Assembly: GCA_029004655.1 (NCBI GenBank)
Contig: JAQVYP010000003.1
Coordinates: 1-23,791, forward strand
Direction of reading: 5' to 3'
Length of the DNA stretch: 23,791 nucleotides
DNA from: Oscillospiraceae bacterium
GTDB taxonomy: Bacteria > Bacillota > Clostridia > Oscillospirales > Acutalibacteraceae
Position 1 is the first letter of the stretch, and each line of letters starts with the position of its first letter. The translations under genes and the position numbers were made by a program. The notes beneath the pieces were generated by a model. It was not told the origin of the DNA. It did no database searches and saw nothing but the letters and a program-made list of their open reading frames with translations. Positions 23,563-23,791 of the stretch are shown here, piece by piece.

Positions 23563-23598
23563 ATTTCGGTAAATAAAAGTCGGTAAAAAGTCGGTAAA
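23563..23598. repeat. Tandem 11-bp direct repeats
   Basis: AAGTCGGTAAA occurs twice in perfect tandem (23577-23587 and 23588-23598). A third partial copy (TCGGTAAA) lies at 23566-23573. The spacing of about one DNA turn recalls protein-binding arrays such as the arm sites of tyrosine recombinases, but that is inference. Confidence 0.6.
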
Positions 23599-23612
23599 CT
23601 TTTTAAAAGCAC

Positions 23613-23647
23613 AAAACCGCCCTACTCAATCAAGAGCAGAGCGGTTT
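23613..23647 (-). terminator. Intrinsic terminator after the partial right-edge gene
   Basis: On the minus strand AAACCGC plus CTGCTC (23634-23647) pairs with GAGTAG plus GCGGTTT (23614-23627) with wobbles, around a 6-base loop. It is followed by TTGTGCTTTTT. It begins 7 bases after the stop of the partial gene at the right edge and would end its transcript. Confidence 0.75.
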
Positions 23648-23654
23648 ATGTGTG

Positions 23655-23789
23655 TTATGCAATTTGTTTAATGGCGTTTTGCTGAACGAATGTTTTTATC
23701 TGCTCATATCCCCAACCGCAATTAATTAGACTTGATACAAGCATTTCCATGCTTTCAACATCTTTCAATTCATCAGTGGTGAAATATTC
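23655..23789 (-). CDS. 3' end of an unknown gene, cut by the window edge
   Basis: Forty-four codons and a TAA stop are visible; the start is beyond the right edge. The fragment reads as a small helical end, with DELKDVESMEML, NCGWGYEQIKTFV and QQNAIKQIA. I do not recognise it. It is the only one of the three minus-strand frames open from the edge, and a terminator follows it closely, which supports a real gene. It may belong to an accessory element next to tRNA-Ser. Confidence 0.5.
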   Translation of the reverse strand, partial: EYFTTDELKDVESMEMLVSSLINCGWGYEQIKTFVQQNAIKQIA

Positions 23790-23791
23790 TC

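Overview
The window is chromosomal DNA from a low-GC, Gram-positive, Clostridia-type bacterium. The evidence is the gene order mutS-mutL-miaA and yggS-sepF-ylmH-divIVA-ileS-lspA-RluA-family synthase (the Bacillota division/translation cluster), a MutL with the endonuclease-type C-terminus and no MutH, a YlbF/YmcA-family protein next to miaB, a YerC regulator, a split two-subunit transketolase, CCA-encoding tRNA genes, strong AGGAGG-type ribosome binding sites and several TTG starts. An Oscillospirales/Ruminococcaceae-like gut Clostridium fits best, but that is inference and a species cannot be read from the window.

Layout. Positions 1-248 hold no recognisable gene, only the possible end of an unknown ORF at the edge and a terminator. 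Positions 249-685 carry a minus-strand five-tRNA operon, transcribed Val-Asp-Phe-Gly-Cys from a near-consensus promoter at 803-831, with an unexpected terminator-like hairpin between Gly and Cys. Positions 852-2767 are a minus-strand operon yerC - SAM methyltransferase - hslO (Hsp33). Positions 2900-4726 encode the two transketolase subunits, with their own promoter and terminator. Positions 4839-5660 encode a HAD phosphatase.

From 22842 down to 5739 almost everything is one very long minus-strand run of tightly spaced or overlapping genes: deoxyinosine glycosylase, miaB (with its own promoter), a YlbF-family protein, mutS, an unknown two-TM membrane protein, mutL, miaA, a membrane-anchored HlyD-like protein, yggS, sepF, ylmH, divIVA, ileS, lspA and an RluA-family pseudouridine synthase, ending in a hairpin terminator at 5698-5738. 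The run combines DNA repair (deoxyinosine excision, mismatch repair), modification of tRNA position 37 (MiaA makes i6A and MiaB converts it to ms2i6A), cell division (SepF, YlmH, DivIVA), isoleucine charging, lipoprotein signal-peptide removal and RNA pseudouridylation.

Positions 22843-23257 contain no gene. At 23199 the plus strand starts a two-gene tRNA operon, Ser(UGA) then Ser(GCU), with a strong promoter and a strong terminator. Beyond it, at 23524-23791, the character changes: short tandem repeats, another terminator and the last 44 codons of an unknown minus-strand protein. This may be the edge of an accessory element at tRNA-Ser, but the element itself lies outside the window.

Most of the window is conserved housekeeping DNA. 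I do not see a clear new defence or mobile system. The most interesting items are the unknown membrane protein between mutS and mutL, the HlyD-like protein in the division cluster, the Cys-rich tail on the YlbF-family protein, the inverted repeat over the transketolase promoter, the hairpin inside the tRNA operon, and the repeats after tRNA-Ser.
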